From NCBI RefSeq assembly GCF_017301635.1, contig NZ_CP071091.1:2368001-2432000 (forward strand): a stretch of 64,000 bases of DNA, written 5' to 3'. This DNA comes from Myxococcus landrumus (GTDB lineage: Bacteria > Myxococcota > Myxococcia > Myxococcales > Myxococcaceae). The notes under the pieces are model-generated. The model was not told the DNA's origin. It saw only the letters and a list, made by a program, of their open reading frames with translations, and ran no database searches. Numbering within the stretch: position 1 is the first letter of the stretch; each line of letters opens with the position of its first letter. The position numbers and the translations under genes are program-made. Positions 1 through 10,600 of the stretch are shown here, one piece after another.

Positions 1-1605
1 ATCCTTCACGCGGGCGGCGCCTACCTTCCCCTCGACCCTGACTACCCCACGGAGCGCCTCTCCTGGATGCTCCAGGACTCGGGCGCGCCCTTCATCCTCA
101 CGTCCCGCGCGCTCTTCGAATCGCTCCCGTCTTCCGACGCGCAGGTCCTTCTCATCGAGGAGACCGGCGACACCAAGGCCCTGACTCCAGGCGACGCGTC
201 TTCCGCCAACCTCGCCTACGTCATCTACACGTCTGGTTCCACCGGAAGGCCCAAGGGCGTCATGGTGCCTCACGGCACCGCGGCCAACTTCTTCGCCGCC
301 ATGGATGACCGCCTCGGCGCATCCTCCGGCACCTGGCTCGCCGTCACGTCCATCTCGTTCGACATCTCCGTCCTCGAGCTCCTCTGGACGCTCTGCCGAG
401 GCTTCCACGTCGTCCTCCATGACGAGCGCGCCGCCTCCCGCCTCGGCACCGCGCTGACGCTTCCGGAGGTCCTCCGCCGTCACGCCGTCACGCATCTCCA
501 GTGCACGCCGTCGTTCGCCCGCTCCAGGGTGCTCGACCCGGAGTCCGTCTCCGCGCTCTCCGCCCTTCGCTTCCTCCTCGTCGGTGGCGAGGCATTCCCC
601 GGGCCGCTCGCGTCACAGCTCCGCGCTTCGCTTCCGCAGTCCGCGCTCCTCAACATGTACGGCCCGACGGAGACCACCGTCTGGTCGTCCGCGCACACCG
701 CGTCGGCCGCGGACGAGGGCGTGTCCACGCTCTCCATCGGCACGCCGCTCGCCAACAACCGCCTCTTCGTCCTCGATTCCTCCGGACAGCCTTCTCCCAT
801 CGGTGCGCCGGGCGAGCTCTTCATCTCCGGCGACGGCGTCGTCCGTGGCTACCTCGGCCGTCCCGATCTCACCGCCGAGCGATTCCTCCCGGATGCCCTC
901 TCGGGTGTCCCGGGTGCGCGCCTCTACCGCACGGGCGACCTGGCCCGCTGGCGTGCCGACGGCTCGCTCGACTTCCTCGGCCGCGCCGACTTCCAGGTGA
1001 AGCTGCGGGGCTTCCGCATCGAGCTCGGTGAAGTCGAAGCGGTCCTCTCACGCCACCCGTCCGTCCTTCAGGCCATCTGCGGCGTCCACCTCGATGCCTC
1101 GGGTGACGGGCGTCTTGTCGCGTGGCTCGTCCCGCAGCCGGGTCTCACGCTCGAATCCTCCGCGCTCCGCGACTTCGTCCAACGGCACCTGCCCGAGCAC
1201 ATGGTGCCGTCTGTCCTCCTCTCTCTCCCGTCGCTCCCGCTCACGCCCAACGGAAAGGTCGACCGCAAGGCCCTTCCCGCCCCCGTGCAGCCGGACTCGG
1301 GACCTCGCTACGTCGCGCCGCGCTCTCCGACCGAGGAGCTGCTCGCGGGGTTGTACGCGCAGGTGCTGGGTGTGGAGCGAGTGGGAGCAACAGACAGCTT
1401 CTTCGCACTCGGCGGGCACTCGCTCCTCGCGACCCAGCTCGTCTCGCGCGTCCGCGCAGCCTTCCAGCTCGAGCTCCCTCTCCGGGTCCTCTTCGAAGCG
1501 CCCACCGTCGCGCTCCTTGCCGAGCGCATCTCGCGGCTCGCGCCCTCCCGCGCTTCGTCCGCCGCCATCGACGTGGCGCCCATCGCTCGGGCCGACAGGT
1601 CGCGG
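1..1605 (+). other. NRPS module 1 (partial): A(Gly-like)-T
   Basis: The adenylation core starts mid-domain. The A3 motif YTSGSTGRPKG is near 226 and A10 NGKVDR at 1249. Lining up A4 to A5 with GrsA-PheA gives the ten-residue specificity code DILQLGMVWK, one or two conservative changes from the known glycine code DILQLGLIWK. The carrier Ser codon is at 1420. Any condensation domain of this module would be upstream of the window. Confidence 0.8.
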
Positions 1606-4600
1606 CCGCTGCCTCTTTCCTTCGCGCAGCAGCGGCTCTGGTTCCTGGATCAACTCCAGCCGGGGAGCTCGGCCTACAACCTTCCCTGGGCCATCAAGTT
1701 CAGCGGAGCGCTGAACACGCACGCGCTTCGCGAATCCCTGCGTGAGCTGGGACAGCGCCACGAGGCACTGCGGACCCGATTCGCCGTCCACGAGGGACAG
1801 CCCGTCCAGCGCATCCAGGAGCACTTCCACCTGGAGCTTCCTGTCATCGACCTCGCGTCTGTTCCCGAGCAGGACAGGGACGCCGAGGCTCAACGGCTCA
1901 CGGCCGCCGAAGCACTGCGCCCGTTCAATCTGGAACAGGACCCGGTGCTCCGGGCCACGCTCATCAAGCTGGGCGAGTCACAGCACCTGCTGCTCGTCAC
2001 CGTCCACCACATCGCGGCGGACGGCTGGTCCATTCCCATCATCGTTCGCGAGCTCGCGGCCTACTACCAGCAGCACGGTGGTGGTGAGTCCGCGCAGCTT
2101 CCGTCGCTGCCCATCCAATACGCCGACTTCTCCGCCTGGCAGCGGCAGTGGCTCTCCGGCGATGTCCTCTCTTCCGAGATCGCCTGGTGGCGTCAGCATC
2201 TCGAGGGGGCGTCTCCCTCTCTCGAGCTGCTCACCGACAGGCCTCGTCCCGCCGTCCAGACCTACCGAGGCTCGGTCCTTCCCTTCACGTTGTCTCGTGA
2301 AGTGACGCAGGCCGTGAAGGCTCTCGCCCAGCGCGAGGGCGCCACGTCCTTCATGGTCCTCCTCGCGTCCTTCCAGCTCCTTCTCTCCCGCTACTCGGGC
2401 CAGGACGACATCTCGGTCGGCTCTCCCATCGCCAACCGCAACCGCTCCGAGACCGAAGGCCTCATCGGCTTCTTCGTCAACACCCTCGTCTTCCGCTCCC
2501 GCTTCCAGGGCGTCCGTTCATTCCGTGAGCTGCTCGCTCAGGTGCGCCTCAGCACGCTCGCGGCCTACGAGCACCAGGATGTCCCCTTCGAGAAGCTCGT
2601 CGAGGAACTCCAGCCCCAGCGCGACCTGAGCCGTTCCCCGCTCTTCCAGGTCACGCTCACGCTGCTGAACACTCCGGAGCCTTCTCTCACGCTTCCGGGG
2701 CTCGTCCTCGAATCCCTGCCCGTCGAGATCAGCACCTCGAAGTACGACTTCAGCCTCATCCTCGAGGAGGGCGACCGGCTCTCGGGAACGCTCAACTACA
2801 ACACGGACCTCTTCGACGCCGCCTCCATGCAGCGGCTGCTCGCCCACTTCTCTGGGCTCCTCGAGTCCGTCGTCGCCCAGCCCGAGCTCCTGCTCTCCTC
2901 CCTCTCGCTCCTCACTTCCTCCGAGAAGCAGCAGGTCCTCTCCTCCTGGAACGACACCGCTTCCGCCTACCCGCGCGACTCCTCCATCCACGCGCTCTTC
3001 TCTCAGCAGGCCGCTCGTTCCCCGGACTCCATCGCCGTCTCTTCCGGCGGTGAAACCCTCACCTATTCCGCGCTGGACTCCCGCTCCAACCAGCTCGCCC
3101 ACTACCTCCGCTCTCTCGGCGTCCTTCCCGGCTCCCGCGTCGCTCTCCGCCTCGACCGCTCGCCCGACCTCATCGTCGCGCTGCTCGCCATCCTCAAGGC
3201 TGGCGCCGCCTACGTCCCCCTCGACAAGGCCTGGCCCTCCGAGCGCCTCTCCTTCGTCCTCCGCGAGTCCTCCGCTGGCGTCCTCGTCTCACACTCCGAC
3301 GTCGCTGACGACCTCCCCTCTTCCTCCTCCGTCCTCCTCCTCCTCGACGAGCAGGCTCGCCTCATCTCCCGTCAGCCCTCTTCTCCTCTTCACCTTCAGG
3401 GCTCCGGCGAGGACCTCGCCTACGTCATGTTCACCTCAGGCTCCACGGGCGAGCCCAAGGGTGTCTGCATTCCTCACCGCGGCGTCACTCGCCTCGTCTC
3501 TTCTTCCTTCATCCGCTTCTCCTCCTCCGACGTCTGGCTCCATGCAGCCCCCGTCGCCTTCGACGCCTCCACCCTCGAAATCTGGGGGGCCCTCCTCCAC
3601 GGCTCGAAGCTCGTCCTCGCTCCTCCTCACGCTCTCTCCCTCAACGAGCTCGCTTCTCTCCTCCTCCAGGAGCGCGTCTCTTCTCTCTGGCTGACGGCCG
3701 CCCTCTTCGAGCAGATGGCTTCTCTCCAGCCCTCCGCTCTCGCCTCCGTCTCCCAGCTCCTCGCCGGTGGTGACGCCCTTCCTCCTTCTCGCGTCCGCGA
3801 GCACCTCTCTCGCCTCCCCCCAGGCCACCTCCTCGTCAACGGCTACGGGCCCACCGAGAACACCACCTTCTCCGCCACCTTCCCCCTCCGCCACGGCGAC
3901 TCCTTCTCTCGCTCCGTCCCCATCGGCGCCCCTCTCTCCAACTCCTCCGCCTTCGTCCTCGACTCCTCTCTCCTCCCCCTTCCTCCCGGCCTCCCCGGTG
4001 AGCTCTTCGTCGGCGGCGACGGCCTTGCCTGGGGCTACCTCAACCGCCCTGACCTCACCGCTGAGCGCTTCATTCCTCACCCGTTCAGCTCCGCTCCGGG
4101 CGCTCGCCTCTACCGCACCGGCGACCTCGTCCGCTGGCTCCCCGACGGCTCTCTCGAGTTCCTCGGCCGCTCCGACTTCCAGGTGAAGGTCCGCGGCTTC
4201 CGCATCGAGCTTGGTGAAGTCGAGACCGCCCTCCGCCTCTTCCACGGCATCCACGAGGCCGCTGTCCTCGCTCGCGAGGACATCCCCGGCGACAAGCGTC
4301 TCGTCGCCTACTTCACCTCCTCCGAAGGCCAGAGCGTCGACTCCTCCGCTTTGCGCTCCTTCCTCCTCCAGCGCCTGCCCGAGTACATGGTGCCGGCTGC
4401 TCTCGTCTCTCTTCCTTCCTTCCCCCTCTCTCCCAACGGCAAGCTCGACAGGAAGGCTCTCCCTCCTCCCGACTTCGCCGCCGCCTCCTCCTCCTCCGAC
4501 GCCGACTTCGTCGAGCCTTCTTCTCCCGCTCAGGTCCGGCTCGCTTCCATCTTCTCCGACGTCCTCGGCCTCCAGCGCGTCAGCGTCCACTCCGACTTCT

Positions 4601-7600
4601 TCGAGCTTGGCGGTCACTCCCTCCTCGCCACCCAAGTCGTCTCCCGCATCCGCTCCGCCTTCAACGTCGAGCTCCCTCTCGGTGAGCTCTTCTCCTCTCC
4701 CACCGTCGCTCTTCTCTCCGAGCGTCTCGAGAGCCTTGCCTCTTCTCGCGTCCCGGCTCTCGTCCCCGTCGACAGGACTCAAGCGCTCCCGCTCTCCTTC
4801 GCTCAGCAGCGCCTCTGGTTCCTCGACCAGCTCCAGCCTGGCAACTCCACCTACAACATCCCCTGGGTCCTCAAGCTCTCCGGCTCTCTCAACTCCGACG
4901 CGCTCCTCCAGTCACTCCGCGCTCTGACTCAGCGCCACGAAGTCCTCCGCACCCACTTCAGCGTCCTCGACGGCCGACCTGTTCAGATCATCCAGGACCA
5001 CGCGCGCCTGGACATGCCTCTCGTCGACCTCTCCGCGCTCTCCGAGCAGGAGAGAAGCACCGAGACCCAGAGGTTGATCCGTGAGGAGGCCCTCCACTCG
5101 TTTGATCTGTCTCGTGGCCCTCTCGTCCACACGACGCTGGTGCGCCTCGGCCACGACGAGCATCTCCTGCTCGCCACCGTGCATCACATCGTCTCTGACG
5201 GTTGGTCCATCGCCGTCATCGTGCGTGAGCTCGCGGCCTTCTACCGGCAGTACTGCGGCGGTGAGTCCGCGCAGCTTCCGTCGCTGCCCATCCAGTACGC
5301 CGATTTCTCCGTCTGGCAACGCCAGTGGCTTGCCGGCGATGTCCTCGACCAGGAGATCGCCTGGTGGCGTCAGCACCTCGAAGGGGCCTCTCCCTCTCTC
5401 GAGCTGCTCACCGACAGGCCTCGTCCGGCCGTCCAGGCCTATCGCGGCGCGCTGCTGACTTTTTCGCTGTCTCGTGAAGTGACTCAAGCCGTGAAGGCCC
5501 TCGCGCAGCGCGAGGGTGCGACGCCCTTCATGGTCCTCCTCGCGTCCTTCCAGCTCCTGCTCTCCCGCTACTCGGGCCAGGACGACATCTCGGTCGGCTC
5601 TCCCATCGCCAACCGCAACCGCTCCGAGACCGAAGGCCTCATCGGCTTCTTCGTCAACACCCTCGTCCTGCGCGCTCGACTCCAGGGTGTCCGTTCATTC
5701 CGCGAGCTGCTGGCACAAGTGCGCCTCAGCACACTCGCGGCCTACGATCACCAGGACGTCCCCTTCGAGAAACTCGTTGAAGAGCTTCTGCCGCAGCGCG
5801 ACCTCTCCCGCTCTCCGCTCTTCCAGGTCACGCTCACCCTCCAGAACGCGCCGGAAGGAGAGCTCTCGCTCCCAGGGCTCACCCTGAGCGGGCTTCCCTC
5901 CAGCATCGAGACCTCGAAGTACGACTTCAGCCTCGTCCTCGAGGAGGGCGACCAGCTCTCGGGAACGCTCAACTACAACACGGACCTCTTCGACGCCGCC
6001 TCCATGCAGCGGCTGCTCGCCCACTTCTCTGGGCTCCTCGAGTCCGTCGTCGCCCAGCCCGAGCTCCTGATCTCCTCCCTCTCGCTCCTCACTCCCTCCG
6101 AGAAGCAGCAGGTTCTCTCCTCCTGGAACGACACCGCTTCCGCCTACCCGCGTGACTCCTCCATCCACGCGCTCTTCTCTCAGCAGGCCGCTCGTTCCCC
6201 CGACTCCGTCGCCGTCTCTTCCGGCGGTGAAGCCCTCACCTATTCCGCGCTGGACTCCCGCTCCAACCAGCTCGCCCACTACCTCCGCTCTCTCGGCGTC
6301 CTCCCGGGCTCTCGCGTCGCTCTCCGCCTCGACCGCTCGCCCGACCTCATCGTCGCGCTGCTCGCCATCCTCAAGGCTGGCGCCGCCTACGTCCCCCTCG
6401 ACAAGGCCTGGCCCTCCGAGCGCCTCTCCTTCGTCCTCCGCGAGTCCTCCGCTGGCGTCCTCGTCTCACACTCCGACGTCGCTGACGACCTCCCCTCTTC
6501 CTCCTCCGTCCTCCTCCTCCTCGACGAGCAGGCTCGCCTCATCTCCCGTCAGCCCTCTTCACCCTTGCCTCTCTCGGGCTCCGGCGAGGACCTCGCCTAC
6601 GTCATGTTCACCTCGGGCTCCACGGGCGTGCCCAAGGGTGTCTGCATTCCTCACCGCGGCGTCACTCGCCTCGTCTCTTCTTCCTTCATCCGCTTCTCCT
6701 CCTCCGACGTCTGGCTCCATGCAGCCCCCGTCGCCTTCGACGCCTCCACCCTCGAAATCTGGGGGGCCCTCCTCCACGGCTCGAAGCTCGTCCTCGCTCC
6801 TCCTCACGCTCTCTCCCTCGACGAGCTCGCTTCTCTCCTCCTCCAGGAGCGCGTCTCTTCTCTCTGGCTGACGGCCGCCCTCTTCGAGCAGATGGCTTCT
6901 CTCCAGCCCTCCGCTCTCGCCTCCGTCTCCCAGCTCCTCGCCGGTGGTGACGCCCTTCCTCCTTCTCGCGTCCGCGAGCACCTCTCTCGCCTCCCCCCAG
7001 GCCACCTCTTCGTCAACGGCTACGGGCCCACCGAGAACACCACCTTCTCCGCCACCTTCTCCCTCCGCCACGGCGACTCCTTCTCTCGCTCCGTCCCCAT
7101 CGGCGCCCCTCTCTCCAACTCCTCCGCCTTCGTCCTCGACTCCTCTCTCCTCCCCCTTCCTCCCGGCCTCCCCGGTGAGCTCTTCGTCGGCGGCGACGGC
7201 CTTGCCTGGGGCTACCTCAACCGCCCTGACCTCACCGCTGAGCGCTTCGTTCCTCACCCCTTCTCGGTGACTCCCGGCGCTCGCCTCTACCGCACCGGCG
7301 ACCTCGTCCGCTGGCTCCCCGACGGCTCTCTCGAGTTCCTCGGCCGCTCCGACTTCCAGGTGAAGGTCCGCGGCTTCCGCATTGAGCTCGGTGAAGTCGA
7401 GGCCGCCCTCCGCCTCTTCCACGGCATCCACGAGGCCGCTGTCCTCGCTCGTGAGGACATCCCCGGCGACAAGCGTCTCGTCGCCTACTTCACCTCCTCC
7501 GAAGGCCAGAGCGTCGACTCCTCCGCTTTGCGCTCCTTCCTCCTCCAGCGCCTGCCCGAGTACATGGTGCCGGCTGCTCTCGTCTCTCTTCCTTCCTTCC

Positions 7601-10600
7601 CCCTCTCCCCCAACGGCAAGCTCGACAGGAAGGCTCTCCCTCCTCCCGACTTCGCTGCTGCCACTGCGGCAGAGGACTTCACTCCTCCGTCCACGCAGGC
7701 CCAAGAGCGTCTCGCTTCCATCTTCTCCGACGTCCTCGGCCTCCAGCGCGTCAGCATCCACTCCGACTTCTTCGAGCTTGGCGGTCACTCCCTTCTCGCC
7801 ACTCAAGTCGTCTCTCGCATCCGCGCTGCCTTCAACGTCGAGCTCCCTCTCGGTGAGCTCTTCTCCTCTCCCACCGTCGCTCTTCTCTCCGAGCGTCTCG
7901 AGAGCCTTGCCTCTTCTCGCGTCCCAGCCCTTGTCCCCGTCGACAGGACTCAAGCGCTCCCGCTCTCCTTCGCTCAGCAGCGCCTCTGGTTCCTCGACCA
8001 GCTCCAGCCTGGCAACTCCACCTACAACATCCCCTGGGTCCTCAAGCTCTCCGGCTCTCTCAACTCCGACGCGCTCCTCCAGTCACTCCGCGCCCTGACT
8101 CAGCGCCACGAAGTCCTCCGCACCCACTTCGCTCTCGTTGATGACCAGCCCGTCCAGCTCATCCAGGACTCCGTCCTCCTGGACATGCCTCTCGTCGACC
8201 TCTCCTCTCTCTCCGAGAAGGACCGCGACGCTGAGGCGCAGCGGCTCATTCGCGAAGAAGCCGTGCACTCGTTTGATTTGTCTCGTGGCCCTCTCGTCCA
8301 CGCGACACTCGTGCGCCTCGGCCACGACGAGCATCTCCTGCTCGCCACCGTGCATCACATCGTCTCTGACGGTTGGTCCATTTCCGTCATCGTTCGCGAG
8401 CTCGCCGCGTTCTATCGGCAGTTCGTGGGTGGCGAGCAGGCTCTGCTCCCCGCGCTCCCCATCCAGTACGCCGACTTCTCCGTCTGGCAGCGTCAGTGGC
8501 TCTCCGGCGACGTCCTCACTTCTGAAATCGACTGGTGGCGTCAGCACCTCGAAGGGGCGTCTCCTTCTCTCGAGCTGCTCACCGACAGTCCTCGTCCCGC
8601 CGTCCAGACCTATCGCGGCGCGGTCCTGCCCGTCTCATTGCCTCGTGAGCTGTCCCATGCCGTGAAGGCCCTCGCGCAGCGCGAGGGGGCCACTCCCTTC
8701 ATGGTCCTCCTCGCGTCCTTCCAGCTACTTCTCTCCCGCTACTCGGGCCAGGACGATGTCTCGGTCGGCTCGCCCATCGCCAACCGCAACCGCTCCGAGA
8801 CCGAAGGCCTCATCGGCTTCTTCGTCAACACCCTCGTCTTCCGCTCCCGCTTCCAGGGCGTCCGTTCATTCCGTGAGCTGCTCGCTCAGGTGCGCCTCAA
8901 CACGCTCGCCGCCTATGAGCACCAGGACGTCCCCTTCGAGAAGCTCGTCGAGGAGCTCCAGCCTCAGCGCGACCTCTCCCGCTCTCCCTTCTTCCAGGTC
9001 ACCCTCACGCTCCAGAACGCGCCGGAAGGAGAGCTCTCGCTCCCAGGGCTCACCCTGAGCGGGCTTCCTTCCAGCATCGAGACCTCGAAGTATGACTTCA
9101 GCCTCCTGCTTGAAGAGGCGAGCCAGGGCTTCATCGGTCTGTTGAATTACAACACGGACCTCTTCGACGCCGCCTCCATGCAGCGGCTGCTCGCCCACTT
9201 CTCTGGGCTCCTCGAGTCCGTCGTCGCCCAGCCCGAGCTCCTGCTCTCCTCCCTCTCGCTCCTCACTTCCTCCGAGAAGCAGCAGGTCCTCTCCTCCTGG
9301 AACGACACCGCTTCCGCCTACCCGCGCGACTCCTCCATCCACGCGCTCTTCTCTCAGCAGGCCGCTCGTTCCCCGGACTCCATCGCCGTCTCTTCCGGCG
9401 GTGAAACCCTCACCTATTCCGCGCTGGACTCCCGCTCCAACCAGCTCGCCCACTACCTCCGCTCTCTCGGCGTCCTTCCCGGCTCCCGCGTCGCTCTCCG
9501 CCTCGACCGCTCGCCCGACCTCATCGTCGCGCTGCTCGCCATCCTCAAGGCTGGCGCCGCCTACGTCCCCCTCGACAAGGCCTGGCCCTCCGAGCGCCTC
9601 TCCTTCGTCCTCCGCGAGTCCTCCGCTGGCGTCCTCGTCTCACACTCCGACGTCGCTGACGACCTCCCCTCTTCCTCCTCCGTCCTCCTCCTCCTCGACG
9701 AGCAGGCTCGCCTCATCTCCCGTCAGCCCTCTTCACCCTTGCCTCTCTCGGGCTCCGGCGAGGACCTCGCCTACGTCATGTTCACCTCGGGCTCCACGGG
9801 CGTGCCCAAGGGTGTCTGCATTCCTCACCGCGGCGTCACTCGCCTCGTCTCTTCTTCCTTCATCCGCTTCTCCTCCTCCGACGTCTGGCTCCATGCAGCC
9901 CCCGTCGCCTTCGACGCCTCCACCCTCGAAATCTGGGGGGCCCTCCTCCACGGCTCGAAGCTCGTCCTCGCTCCTCCTCACGCTCTCTCCCTCGACGAGC
10001 TCGCTTCTCTCCTCCTCCAGGAGCGCATCTCCTCTCTCTGGCTGACGGCCGCTCTCTTCGAGCAGATGGCTTCTCTCCAGCCCTCCGCTCTCGCCTCCGT
10101 CTCCCAGCTCCTCGCCGGTGGTGACGCCCTTCCTCCTTCTCGCGTCCGCGAGCACCTCTCTCGTCTCCCCCCAGGCCACCTCCTCGTCAACGGCTACGGG
10201 CCCACCGAGAACACCACCTTCTCCGCCACCTTCCCCCTCCGCCACGGCGACTCCTTCTCTCGCTCCGTCCCCATCGGCGCCCCTCTCTCCAACTCCTCCG
10301 CCTTCGTCCTCGACTCCTCTCTCCTCCCCCTTCCTCCCGGCCTCCCCGGCGAGCTCTTCGTCGGCGGCGACGGCCTTGCCTGGGGCTACCTCAACCGCCC
10401 TGACCTCACCGCTGAGCGCTTCATTCCTCACCCGTTCAGCTCCGCTCCGGGCGCTCGCCTCTACCGCACCGGTGACCTCGTCCGCTGGCTCCCCGACGGC
10501 TCTCTCGAGTTCCTCGGCCGCTCCGACTTCCAGGTGAAGGTCCGCGGCTTCCGCATCGAGCTTGGTGAAGTCGAGGCCGCCCTCCGCCTCTTCCACGGCA